Shown here one piece after another: positions 41,770-49,339 of a DNA stretch of 64,000 bases. The notes below the pieces were generated by a model. That model searched no databases and was not told the DNA's origin. It worked only from the letters and a program-made list of their open reading frames with translations. The stretch spans positions 168,473-232,472 of the forward strand of contig JAEUIC010000001.1 of NCBI GenBank assembly GCA_016795285.1, given 5' to 3'. Numbering within the stretch: the first letter of the stretch is position 1; the number at the start of each line of letters is the position of its first letter. A program made the position numbers and the translations under genes. The stretch comes from Planctomycetota bacterium. GTDB lineage: Bacteria; Planctomycetota; B15-G4; SIAN01.

Positions 41770-42782
41770 GCCGGCGAGCGCGCCGTGCAGTGGCGCCGAC
41801 ACCCACCGCGCCCGCGACTTCGCGCGCCGCTTCGGTCGGCCCGTTGCAGCGCTGGTTCCAGGCGGCGGTGATGCACCCGCAGGGCTCCGCAGCGCCGCTC
41901 GCGCGGCGGCGCCTCGCGACCGAGCTGCTGCCGTCGGCGACGCTGAGCGCGGCGGAGCGGCTCGACCTCTACGCGCACTCGTACTTCCTGCGGTTGCGCG
42001 ACGTGCTGCGCCACGACTTCGCGGGGCTCCTCCACGCGCTCGGCGACGCCGAGTTCGATCGGCTCGCGCGGCGCTACGTCGCAGCACACCCGTCGCGGAG
42101 CTTCACGCTGAACGACTTCGCGCAACGGCTGCCGCGCTTCGTCGCGCGCGCCCCGCTGCCGCCGCGCTGGCGCGCCCGGCGCCGCTTCCTCGTCGAGCTG
42201 GCGACGCTCGAGCGCGCGGTCGATCGCCTCTTCCACGCGCCGCACGTGCCTCCGCTCGCGCCGAGCGCGCTCGGGGAGCTGGCGCCGGCCGATTGGGCGA
42301 GCGCGCAGTTGCGGCCGATCGCGGCGGCGCGCCTCTTCGCGTTCCGTCACCCGGTGAATCGTTGGCTGCAGGCGGTCTACGACGGCGCGAAGCCGACGCC
42401 GCCGGCGCGCGACGAGCTGCCGAGCTTCCTGCTGGTCCACCGCCACGAGTGGCGCGTCTGGCGCTCGACGTTGAGCGAGCCGCAGCATGCGCTGCTCGCC
42501 GCGTTGTTCGCGGGGGTGCCGCTCGCGAAGGCGGTGCAGCGCGCGGCGCGGGTCGGCGGGAAGGAGCCGCTGCTGCGGATCGGCGAGTGGTTCCGCGAGT
42601 GGAGCGGCGCGGGGCTCTTCGCGGCGATCGAGCGCGACGGCACGGCGCCGCGCGCGCGTGGACGGAAACTCCCCGGCACCACGGTGGACGGAAACTCCCC
42701 GGCACCACGGTGGACGGAAACTCCCCGGCACCTGGTCCGGACGGAAACTCCCCGGCACCGCGTCAGGGGCGGCCGGCGGTGA
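41766..42782 (+). CDS. DUF2063-type partner of the MNIO enzyme (BufC/HvfC-like), repeat-extended
   Basis: Predicted substrate-recruiting partner of the MNIO enzyme (338 aa). The DUF2063-like N-terminal part has LQRWFQAAVMHPQGS, AERLDLYAHSYFLRLRDVL and FARLAR-type helices with HPSRSFTLNDFAQRLPRFV. The rest is helical/beta and ends naturally near LFAAIERDG. From residue 299 on, the frame runs through four class I repeats and reads GRKLPGTTVDGNSPAPRW and related low-complexity peptide, ending RGGRR. The genuine protein is probably about 295 aa, with its stop lost in the repeat array. It overlaps the MNIO gene by 4 nt and the convergent glycosyltransferase gene by 20 nt. Confidence 0.87.
   Translation: MSRRARRAVAPTPTAPATSRAASVGPLQRWFQAAVMHPQGSAAPLARRRLATELLPSATLSAAERLDLYAHSYFLRLRDVLRHDFAGLLHALGDAEFDRLARRYVAAHPSRSFTLNDFAQRLPRFVARAPLPPRWRARRRFLVELATLERAVDRLFHAPHVPPLAPSALGELAPADWASAQLRPIAAARLFAFRHPVNRWLQAVYDGAKPTPPARDELPSFLLVHRHEWRVWRSTLSEPQHALLAALFAGVPLAKAVQRAARVGGKEPLLRIGEWFREWSGAGLFAAIERDGTAPRARGRKLPGTTVDGNSPAPRWTETPRHLVRTETPRHRVRGGRR
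42661..42759 (-). repeat. Class I repeat, four direct copies
   Basis: Minus-orientation class I units at 42661-42680, 42687-42706, 42713-42732 and 42740-42759, with 6-7-nt joints (the first two joints are identical). The array encodes the C-terminal 40 residues of the DUF2063 protein and abuts the end of the convergent glycosyltransferase gene. Confidence 0.9.
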
Positions 42783-44106
42783 GCGCGCTGATGCGGCGGG
42801 CGGCGGTGGCGGCGCCGTCGTCGGAGCGCAGCGCGGCGGACAACGCGCGGGCGCCGGGCAGCAAGGCGGGGTCGTCGAGCAGCCGGCGCAGCTCGCGGAC
42901 GAGGCGGCCGCGCGTCAGCTGACCGCGCCGCACGAGGCGGCCGGCGCCGAGCAGCGCGACGCGCACGCCGTTGTGGAACTGGTCGTGCGCGTGCGCGACG
43001 ACCAGCGCCGGCACGCCCGCGCGCAGCCCTTGCGCCGTGGTGCCGATGCCGCCGTGGTGGACGAAGGCGCGCACCTGCGGCAGCACGCGCGAGAACGGGA
43101 CGTAGCTCGCCACGAAGACGCCGGGGGGCAGCTGCTCCGGCACGCCGCGTCGATCGCGCGTCAGGAGCAGCGCTCGCATCCCCAGCGCCGCGCTGGCCGC
43201 GCTCGCCTTCGCGTAGAAGTCGCCCGGCTGCCACGCGGCCGCCGAGCCGAGCGAGAAGCAGAGCGGCGCCGGACCGCTCGCCAGGAACTCCTCGAGCCCG
43301 TCGGGCAGCGCTTCGCTCTCGGCGCGATCCCACCACGGGAAGCCGCAGATCTGCAAGTTCGGCGGATCGTCCGGTTGCCGCCCGCGGAACGCCGGCGACC
43401 AGAGGCCGAGCGTCTCGACGCCGCCGCTCGACTCGAGCTCGAGCAGCCCGCGCTGCGGCGGCAGGCCGCGCGCGGCGCGCAACGGCGCGAGCCGCCGCTG
43501 CACGATGGCGCGCAGCAGCGCCAACGTCGGCCGATGGAGCAGGCGCGCCAACGCTCGCGCGACGCCGCCGCACGTCTGCTGCAGCGCCGGCACCGGGTCG
43601 GCGCGCGAGAAGAGGGTCATCGGCGCGGGATGGGCCAGCACCAGCGGCACGCGCTCCTCCTCGCACGCCCAGCGCAGCCCCATGCAGATCGGGTGGCCGA
43701 CGACGACGGCGGGCCGCCGCTCGCGCCACGCCGTTCGGCGCACCGCGTCGGCGATCGGGATGCCTTCGAGCACCTTCTGGAACACGAACGAACCGCCGCG
43801 CAGCCGATCGAAGAGGCGCGGATCGGTGACCACCTGCTCGTAGTCGTCGCTGCCGACCGCGACGAACGGGACGCCCGCGGCGGCGGCGACCGGCGCGAAG
43901 TGGGGATGGGTGAAGAGGCGGACCGCGTGGCCGAGCCGCTGCAGCTCGACGGCGATCGCGACGAACGGGTGGACGTCGCCGTGCGAGCCGCCCGTCACCA
44001 GGTCGATCAGCGGCCGCTCGCCGCCCTCGGGGTGGACGGAAACTCCCCGCCACCCAGGCGGATGGAAACTCCCCGGCACCTCATCCGGACGGAAACTCCC
44101 CGGCAC
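42763..44106 (-). CDS. GT1-type (UGT-like) glycosyltransferase with repeat-encoded N-terminus
   Basis: GT-B fold transferase (447 aa as drawn). The N-terminal Rossmann motif LVTGGSHGDVHPFVAIAVEL matches the acceptor domain of erythromycin/sterol-type UGTs, and the C-terminal donor signature is VHHGGIGTTAQGLRAGVP followed by AHAHDQFHNG. It should move a sugar from a nucleotide donor to a small lipophilic acceptor. The first 25 or so residues (MPGSFRPDEVPGSF and on) are translated class I repeats. The only start codons upstream of the core are GTG codons inside those repeats (44106, 44079), or a GTG at LVTGG itself. The original 5' end seems to have been replaced by repeats, so start and expression are uncertain. 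Confidence 0.83.
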   Translation of the reverse strand: MPGSFRPDEVPGSFHPPGWRGVSVHPEGGERPLIDLVTGGSHGDVHPFVAIAVELQRLGHAVRLFTHPHFAPVAAAAGVPFVAVGSDDYEQVVTDPRLFDRLRGGSFVFQKVLEGIPIADAVRRTAWRERRPAVVVGHPICMGLRWACEEERVPLVLAHPAPMTLFSRADPVPALQQTCGGVARALARLLHRPTLALLRAIVQRRLAPLRAARGLPPQRGLLELESSGGVETLGLWSPAFRGRQPDDPPNLQICGFPWWDRAESEALPDGLEEFLASGPAPLCFSLGSAAAWQPGDFYAKASAASAALGMRALLLTRDRRGVPEQLPPGVFVASYVPFSRVLPQVRAFVHHGGIGTTAQGLRAGVPALVVAHAHDQFHNGVRVALLGAGRLVRRGQLTRGRLVRELRRLLDDPALLPGARALSAALRSDDGAATAARRISALTAGRP

Positions 44107-44107
44107 C
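44035..44107 (-). repeat. Class I repeat, three direct copies at the 5' end of the GT1 gene
   Basis: Units at 44035-44054 (a CCCCGCCACC variant), 44061-44080 and 44088-44107, all in minus orientation. They lie between the hydrolase stop (44111) and the GT1 core, and provide that gene's only upstream GTG codons. GGGGAG within each unit could act as a ribosome-binding site. Confidence 0.88.
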
Positions 44108-44110
44108 GGG

Positions 44111-45934
44111 TCAGCTCCGCGGCCGCAGCGCGTCGTGGCCGTGGCGTGCCAGCCGCCGGCCGCGCGTCAGGTTGTAGAGCAGGTTCATGGAACGGACGCG
44201 CTTGCTGAGCTCGATCGAGCCCGGCCCGCGCAGCAGCTCGTTCGAGCGCAGGTCGCCGTGCGCTCCGGGCGGCACGATCGAGGAGAGGAAGCGCGGCGCC
44301 GGGCCGGTGAAGAGCTTGCGCGCATCGCAGGCGAGCCAGCCGTCGCCTTCGATCGAGGGCGGCGTGCCGAGCGTGACCGATTGCGCCAGCAGGTCGTCGG
44401 CGTCGACGCGCTGCGACTCCTCGAGATAGGCGGTGGCCGCATCGTCGAGCCACGAGTCGGCGAACAACCATTCGCGGCTGTCGATCCAGCCGAGCGTCGA
44501 GCGCGGCCGATCGAGCCCGCGGTTGCCGATGCTGCGCTGGGTGAGGAGCGGCGCGAACGGCAGCTTCAGCAGGTCGATCGCGACGGCGCCGGGGCTCTGC
44601 CACTCGTCGCCGATCTCGACCGCCGCCTCCGCGAAGCCGTCGATCACGGCGCCCGCGTCGGAGAGGAGCGTCTGCGCGACGATCGCGCTGCCGCGCACCG
44701 CCACCTGCAGCGTGCGGTCGGCGAGGTCGAACGGGAAGGTGAGCAGCCGCTGGCCGAGCGTGCGCGGCGGCGGCAGCGGCCGCTCGTGCGCGCGGGCGAG
44801 CGTCCGCTGCGCGCGCGCCGCGGCGTCGTGGTCCATCAGCAGGTCGCCGAGCCCGAAGACCCAGCCGTTGGCGGAGTCGTGCTTGCTGTGGATCAGCGCC
44901 TTGGTGCCGATGCGCCGCGAGGCGACGTCGAAGCGCAACGAGGGCGCGGAGCCGAGCCGCGCCCGCCGGAACGCCGTCGCCGGAGCGCGCGTCGTCGCGG
45001 GGGCGAAGGGCAGCGGCAGCTCCCAGTAGAGCTCGCTCGCCTGCAGCGCCGGGCAGACCAGCACCAGCGAGTCGATCAGGTCGTCGCTGCGCAGCGGCTC
45101 GCCGCGCGCCAGCTCGCGCGCCGTCGTGCGTTGCACCGCGTCGTAGGCGGCGAGCGACGCCAGCTTCCCGCCGAAGCTGTGACCCAGCACGTGCAGCGCC
45201 AGCGACGGTTCGCCGCCCTCGGGCGCGCTCTCCTGGCGCAATCGGATCAGCTGCTCGAGCAGCAGCGAGACGGGCACCTCGAACCCTTCGAAGCCGGCGC
45301 CGCCGAGCCGCTGGAACCCCGCCTCGATGGCGCGCTGGTACTCGGCGACCGGGTCGCCCTGCAGGTCGAGCTGCGACCAGCGCAGCGGCGGTCCCAGCGC
45401 GAGCCGCATCGCATCCTGCGACTCGCCCCATGCGCTCGGCACGTGGAAGGCGAGGCCGTCGGCGATGCGCACCGCCGACTCGGCGAGATCGGGCGGCGGG
45501 AAGGGCAGCACCGAGCGCAGCGCGCTCGAGATCGGCCGCGTCACCGAGCTCCACGTGACGAACAGGAAGAACGGCTCGAAGTCGGGGTCGCCGCGCTGCA
45601 GGTCGGGGAGGCGCTGCTCCAGCGTCGCGCGGTAGCCCTCGTAGAGCGCGAACGCCTCCTCGATGGTGAAGTCCCAACCGTGCACCAGCACGAAGAGGTC
45701 GGTGAGCGCCGGCGCGCCGCGGCGCGCGCGATCGGCCATCTCGCGCACGAGGCCGTCGATCGGGCTGTGCAGCAGCGCATCGTCGTTGTCGTAGACCGCG
45801 TACGAGTAGTTGCCCGGCCCCGGCAACGGATGGGCGACCGGCGGCGGCAGCGGCGGCGGAGCACCGCAACCCGAGAACGCGACGACGCTCGCCGCCACGC
45901 TCGCGGCGACCAGCCACGCGCAGCGCTCGCTCAT
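44111..45934 (-). CDS. Alpha/beta-hydrolase lipoprotein
   Basis: 607 aa. Signal peptide with lipobox (VVAFSGCG, Cys23). FVLVHGWDFTIEEAF gives the first strand and oxyanion region of an alpha/beta hydrolase, and LHVLGHSFGGKLASLAAYD gives the nucleophile elbow (GHSFG). HSKHDSANGW may hold later catalytic residues. The C-terminal third (from about 380) is a helical/beta extension without a known domain. It is probably a lipase, esterase or acyltransferase facing the periplasm. It is the third gene of a coupled set: its ATG overlaps the SIS stop (ATGA), and that gene overlaps the selenoprotein stop. Class I repeats follow its stop by 3 nt. Confidence 0.83.
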   Translation of the reverse strand: MSERCAWLVAASVAASVVAFSGCGAPPPLPPPVAHPLPGPGNYSYAVYDNDDALLHSPIDGLVREMADRARRGAPALTDLFVLVHGWDFTIEEAFALYEGYRATLEQRLPDLQRGDPDFEPFFLFVTWSSVTRPISSALRSVLPFPPPDLAESAVRIADGLAFHVPSAWGESQDAMRLALGPPLRWSQLDLQGDPVAEYQRAIEAGFQRLGGAGFEGFEVPVSLLLEQLIRLRQESAPEGGEPSLALHVLGHSFGGKLASLAAYDAVQRTTARELARGEPLRSDDLIDSLVLVCPALQASELYWELPLPFAPATTRAPATAFRRARLGSAPSLRFDVASRRIGTKALIHSKHDSANGWVFGLGDLLMDHDAAARAQRTLARAHERPLPPPRTLGQRLLTFPFDLADRTLQVAVRGSAIVAQTLLSDAGAVIDGFAEAAVEIGDEWQSPGAVAIDLLKLPFAPLLTQRSIGNRGLDRPRSTLGWIDSREWLFADSWLDDAATAYLEESQRVDADDLLAQSVTLGTPPSIEGDGWLACDARKLFTGPAPRFLSSIVPPGAHGDLRSNELLRGPGSIELSKRVRSMNLLYNLTRGRRLARHGHDALRPRS

Positions 45935-47037
45935 GCCGGCGCGCTCCCGCCGCCGCTCGAACCGCCGCCGCCCGCGCCGTGGCCGTCGCCGAGCCCCGCC
46001 TCGCTCGCCACCACGAACGGGCAGTAGCGGAAGGTGTCGCAGTCGATCCGCCGCGCGCGTGCGACCGCCTCGGCGAGGAGGCGCACCGGCATCAGCTCGA
46101 CGAGGAACGCGAAGCCTGGCGGCGTCGCGGGCAGCTCGAGCGCGAGGTCGGCGACGCCCGACGGCAGGTCGCGCCCGACCAGCGCCACCTTCGCGCCGGC
46201 GCGCCGCAGGTCGGCCGCCAGCGCGAGGTCGAACTCGCGCAGCCGCTCCGTCGTCGCGAGCCAGAGCACCACGCGGCAACCGGGCGCCACCACCTCGTTC
46301 GGGCCGTGGCGGAACGCGGCGGTCGACAGCGCGGTGGCCGGGTGCTTCGCCGCCTCCTCCCAGAGCTGGCGCGCCTCGTTCGCCGCCGCGAGCCCGGCGC
46401 CGCGCGCCAGCAGCAGCGTGGTCGACTCGGCCGCGACGAAGCTCGACGACGCGATGGCCGCCTGCCACGCCGGCAGCCGCCGCTGCGCATCCTGCAGCGC
46501 GCGCTGCAGCTCGGCCGCCCATTCGGGACGCCAGCGCTGCAGCGACTGCGCGACCAGCAGCGCGCCCGCCAGCGCGACGCCGCTGTACATCAGCACCGAG
46601 ACGTTGAAGTCGAACGGCGCGCCGAGCAGGACGCTGGTCCCGGCGCCGCGCGCCAGCGGCGAGTCGGGGTCGTTGGTCACGGCGATCGTGGTCGACTGCG
46701 CCGCGCGCGCCTTCTGCAGCAGCTCGACCACCTCGACGCTGCGGCCGCTGCGCGAGAGGAGCAGCAGCGTGCCGCGCGGCGGCAGCGGCGCGAAGTGGAG
46801 CAGCTCGCCGGCGTCGCCGTTGCGGGCGGGGCGGCCAGCGGCGTCGCACAGCGCCTGCAGCGCGAGCCCGCCGTGGTAGCTCGAGCCCATGCCGGCGATC
46901 CACGGGCAAGCGGCCGCGCGCAGCTGTTCGGCGCCCTGCGCGACCGTCTCGGCGAGCGGCGCCCGCGTGAGCCGCGTCAGCAGCTCCTGCAGGCGCAACG
47001 GCTCGGCCAGCACGTCCTCGAGGTACCGCGACGCCAT
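45931..47037 (-). CDS. SIS-domain sugar isomerase-like protein (GlmS isomerase-type)
   Basis: 368 aa with two sugar-isomerase (SIS) domains, as in the C-terminal half of GlmS and in AgaS/FrlB-type deglycases, but without a glutaminase domain. WIAGMGSSYHGGLALQALCD and LLLSRSGRSVEVVELLQKAR (phosphosugar-binding Ser-rich loop) mark the first domain. ALSTAAFRHGPNEVV, with the conserved RHGP, marks the second. It probably binds or converts a phosphosugar. A Gly/Ser-rich tail follows (GAGGGGSSGGG). ATG at 47037 overlaps the preceding stop by one base (TGATG); GTG 47040 is an alternative. Coupling to an envelope lipoprotein and a hydrolase is unexplained. Confidence 0.87.
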   Translation of the reverse strand: MASRYLEDVLAEPLRLQELLTRLTRAPLAETVAQGAEQLRAAACPWIAGMGSSYHGGLALQALCDAAGRPARNGDAGELLHFAPLPPRGTLLLLSRSGRSVEVVELLQKARAAQSTTIAVTNDPDSPLARGAGTSVLLGAPFDFNVSVLMYSGVALAGALLVAQSLQRWRPEWAAELQRALQDAQRRLPAWQAAIASSSFVAAESTTLLLARGAGLAAANEARQLWEEAAKHPATALSTAAFRHGPNEVVAPGCRVVLWLATTERLREFDLALAADLRRAGAKVALVGRDLPSGVADLALELPATPPGFAFLVELMPVRLLAEAVARARRIDCDTFRYCPFVVASEAGLGDGHGAGGGGSSGGGSAPA

Positions 47038-48311
47038 CACGCCTCTCCGTCAGGATCGGCCGCCCGCGACTCGTCCGCGGGCGGCGCCGCATCGTCGCGA
47101 TCGGGCGTCTCCGGCGCGAGCGCCTCGTCGGCGGCACCCTCCACCGCGTCGCGGCGCAGTCGCTTCACCTCGCGCGCGATGGCGGCGCGGAAGCCCGGCA
47201 GGTCGAAGCCGAACGGGCCCGGGCCCGAGCGCCACGCCACCTTCCCGTCGGGATCGATCAGCACGAGCCGATCGGGCCACGCCTCGTAGGCGCGGTCGGC
47301 CTGGTCGTCGAGCGTGTCGATCAGCGCCGGCAGCGCCTCGAGGCCGAGCGCCGTCTTGCAGTGGCGCGCATTCGCGGCGCGCTCCTCGAGCGTCTGCGGC
47401 TCCTCCATCACGGTCCCGTCGGGCGTCGCCATCGGCCACGCCGAATCGACCGCGTGCGCCTCGCGCAGGTAGACCAGCCAGAAGTCGACCGCGCGCCCCG
47501 CCACCCGATGCAGTTCGCTCAGCCGACCGGCCGAGCGGCTGAACGGTCCTCAGGTGAAGCTGCCGAAGAGCAGCGCGATCGGCTTGTCGCGCCGCAGCTC
47601 GGAGAGGCGCACCGGCGCGAGATCGTCGAGCCGCAGCGCCGCGAAATCGGGCGCCAGCTCGCGCTCGTGCGGCTCGCTCCAGCCGAGGCGCAGCGGCGGC
47701 GCGCCGCGCGGCCGCTCGCGCAGCTCCAGCAGCCCGTCCCCCTCGGCATCGCGGCCCTGCAGCCAGCGGGCGATCTCCGGCCGCGAGAGAAGGCGGTCGC
47801 GGTCGTCGTCCATCCCCGCGAGCAGCGTCGCGAACGCATCGACGCCGAGCGGCACGCCGCGCGCGGCGACCGGCTCGAACTCGGCGCGGGCGACCCGGCC
47901 GTCGCCGTCGCGGTCGAGAGCGGCGAGCGCGTCGATCAGCGGCGCGATCGGCGTGACCCCCTCGCGTCCATCGCCAGCCAACCGCACCACCAGCAGCGGG
48001 ATGCCGAAGTCGGGCGGCAGCGGTCCGGGCTGCTCGAGATCGGCGAAGCGGAGCGACCCGTCGCCGTCGCGATCGAGCCGCGTGAAGGGCTCGTCGCCGC
48101 GCGCGTACTCGCCTCTCGCGATGGCGCCGTCGCCGTCGGCGTCGTAGCGCTGCACGAGGAAGCTCCACGCCTCCGCGAGGTGGCGGCGGTGCTCGGCGAG
48201 CGGATCGGGGCGCGGCGGTTCGGGCGGCGGAGGCGACGAAGGCGTGGCACAGCCGATCAGCAGCGCCACTGCGAGTGCGGACCCGAAGCGCGTCCCACGA
48301 TCGATCGCCAT
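47037..48311 (-). CDS. EF-hand / iodothyronine-deiodinase-like selenoprotein (in-frame UGA = Sec254)
   Basis: 424 aa if the TGA at 47552-47550 is read as selenocysteine. N-terminus: lipoprotein signal (LIGCATP). Residues 50-235 carry about five EF-hand loops (DADGDGAIARGE, DRDGDGSLRFAD, DRDGDGRVARAE, DAEGDGLLELRE). The C-terminal thioredoxin-fold domain matches deiodinases across the UGA: LLFGSFT-U-GPFSRSAGR before and at the active site, then DFWLVYLREAHAVDSAW, where deiodinases have FLxxYIEEAHxSDGW, and LIDPDGKVAWRSGPGPFGF. The frame is unbroken from 48311 to 47037, and a stem-loop follows the UGA (47517-47544). Automatic calling would truncate it at 253 aa and report a separate 155-aa gene. 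Start ATG 48311 has GAGGAG upstream. Sec would make it a periplasmic redox or dehalogenase-like enzyme; the substrate is unknown. Confidence 0.9.
47517..47544 (-). promoter_or_regulatory. Candidate bacterial SECIS stem-loop (deiodinase-like gene)
   Basis: Five nt after the UGA, GTTCAGCCG (47544-47536) pairs with CGGCTGAGC (47525-47517) as a 9-bp stem with one G-U pair and a 10-nt loop (CTCGGCCGGT). The loop begins 14 nt after the UGA, near the spacing SelB-binding elements use in bacterial selenoprotein mRNAs. Confidence 0.6.
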
Positions 48312-48361
48312 CGGCTGCTCTCCTCGGGAGTCGCCACGGAGCGACCCGCAGCCGAGGGGCG

Positions 48362-48367
48362 ATGGTA
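48362..48367 (-). promoter_or_regulatory. Candidate -10 element TACCAT of the selenoprotein operon
   Basis: TACCAT on the minus strand lies 50 nt before the deiodinase-like start, and 35 nt downstream of four 13-bp tandem repeats that would be well placed for an activator. Confidence 0.33.
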
Positions 48368-48402
48368 GCGGCGTGCGTCGACGCGGCACGCGCGGCGCGC
48401 CC

Positions 48403-48454
48403 AGCTGAACGACGCAGCCGAAGGACGCAGCCGAACGACGCCGCCGAAGAACGC
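48403..48454. repeat. Four tandem 13-bp repeats upstream of the selenoprotein operon
   Basis: Units 48403-48415, 48416-48428, 48429-48441 and 48442-48454 have the consensus AGCCGAASGACGC. They lie between the stop of the small membrane protein and the -10 candidate, in the region where an activator could bind. They are not related to the class I-III repeats. Confidence 0.75.
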
Positions 48455-48463
48455 GGCGGGATC

Positions 48464-48571
48464 TCAGCCAGCGAGCGTCAGCAGCAGCCCGATCCCGAAG
48501 GGCATCAGCAGCTTGACGAGCCAGCGGACGAGCGGGGCGCGCGCGGCGCCGGCATGCAGGGTTTCGACCAC
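48464..48571 (-). CDS. Possible 35-aa single-span membrane protein
   Basis: A GTG at 48571 is preceded by a near-perfect ribosome-binding site (GAGGAGG, 7-nt spacer). It opens a 35-codon frame MVETLHAGAARAPLVRWLVK followed by a hydrophobic helix LLMPFGIGLLLTLAG. The length and the single span fit the small membrane proteins often missed in annotation. There is no known family, and support is only the ribosome-binding site and hydrophobicity. A longer open frame exists upstream, but it is basic low-complexity sequence and is not credible. Confidence 0.45.
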   Translation of the reverse strand: MVETLHAGAARAPLVRWLVKLLMPFGIGLLLTLAG

Positions 48572-48733
48572 CGCGATTCCTCCTCGAGCTTCCTGGCCGA
48601 CCGTTCGGCCAGTCGAGGTGGCGCGGTTGAGACGGAAACGGGCGGCGAGGGGTTGTCCCCCCGCCGCCCGCGATCGGACGATCGAGCGCCGCGGCCTGCG
48701 GCTCACCGCCGTTCGCAGCAGTTCGCTTCGCGA

Positions 48734-49216
48734 TCAGCGGGTGCAGCTGGAGCAGATGAAGTCGAGCTGGGCGAGGCGGTAGTTGTCCGCCGTCTCGATG
48801 ATGATCGATCCCTGCGCGCCACACGCCGGCTGCACCGTGTCGTAGTGGACGGCATCAGGCGAGAAGAGGCCGCCGACACCGCTGAAGGTGTTCTCGAAGT
48901 AGTAGGTCAGGCAGTCGCCGTACATGTAGCTGCGGATCATGAACTTGCAGGGCGTCGCCGGAGTGCAGGTCTGGAGGTTGCACGTACCGGGGTACTGGTG
49001 CAACACCGCGATGCCCACATCGGCGTCGCAGTTGGGCGTCCCCGTGAAGGTGTAGGTGGTGATCGAGTTGACGCAGCCGGTGCAGTCCCCTTCCGGGAGC
49101 AGCAGCGCGGGTGGCGACGCGATCGGCTCGGGCGCCGCGGCGAGGAAGCTCGGCGGCAGCGCGAACGACGCGCCTCCAGCCAGCACGGCGGAGATGAGGA
49201 ATGCGGCGATCTTCAT
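48734..49216 (-). CDS. Small secreted Cys-rich protein
   Basis: 160 aa. Signal peptide MKIAAFLISAVLAGGASFAL. The mature protein has eight or more cysteines: CTGC (near residue 43), then NCDADVG, CNLQTC, TPCKF, GDCLTYYFENTF, PACGAQG, and a C-terminal CSSC. That arrangement suggests disulfides or a metal site, and the pattern is otherwise beta-rich. I recognise no family. GAGGAG lies 7 nt before the ATG, supporting this start over upstream in-frame codons. It lies between the anchored protein at 49340 and the 35-aa candidate, all on the minus strand. Confidence 0.75.
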   Translation of the reverse strand: MKIAAFLISAVLAGGASFALPPSFLAAAPEPIASPPALLLPEGDCTGCVNSITTYTFTGTPNCDADVGIAVLHQYPGTCNLQTCTPATPCKFMIRSYMYGDCLTYYFENTFSGVGGLFSPDAVHYDTVQPACGAQGSIIIETADNYRLAQLDFICSSCTR

Positions 49217-49339
49217 GGCAAGTCTCCTCGAACGACTCGGAGGTCCTTTCGAGCGCTGCGCCGGAGCGGCGTCGCGCGCGTGGCACGGGAGCGGGCAATC
49301 TCCAGCGGTCCGTCGCAACAGGCTCTCACGCAGCCTGCG

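Noticed and set aside
42661..42759. Regular repeats every 26-27 bp considered as a CRISPR array.
   Set aside because: The gaps between repeats are only 6-7 nt and partly identical, the unit is 20 bp, and no cas gene is present.
47550..47552. Reading the TGA in the deiodinase-like gene as a true stop or a sequencing frameshift.
   Set aside because: The same frame continues on both sides with conserved deiodinase motifs, so no frameshift is needed, and the stop sits exactly at the position of the family's active-site Sec.
48464..48706. 80-codon open frame containing the 35-aa candidate.
   Set aside because: The first 45 residues are basic low-complexity sequence without a ribosome-binding site; only the tail after the GAGGAGG site is credible.
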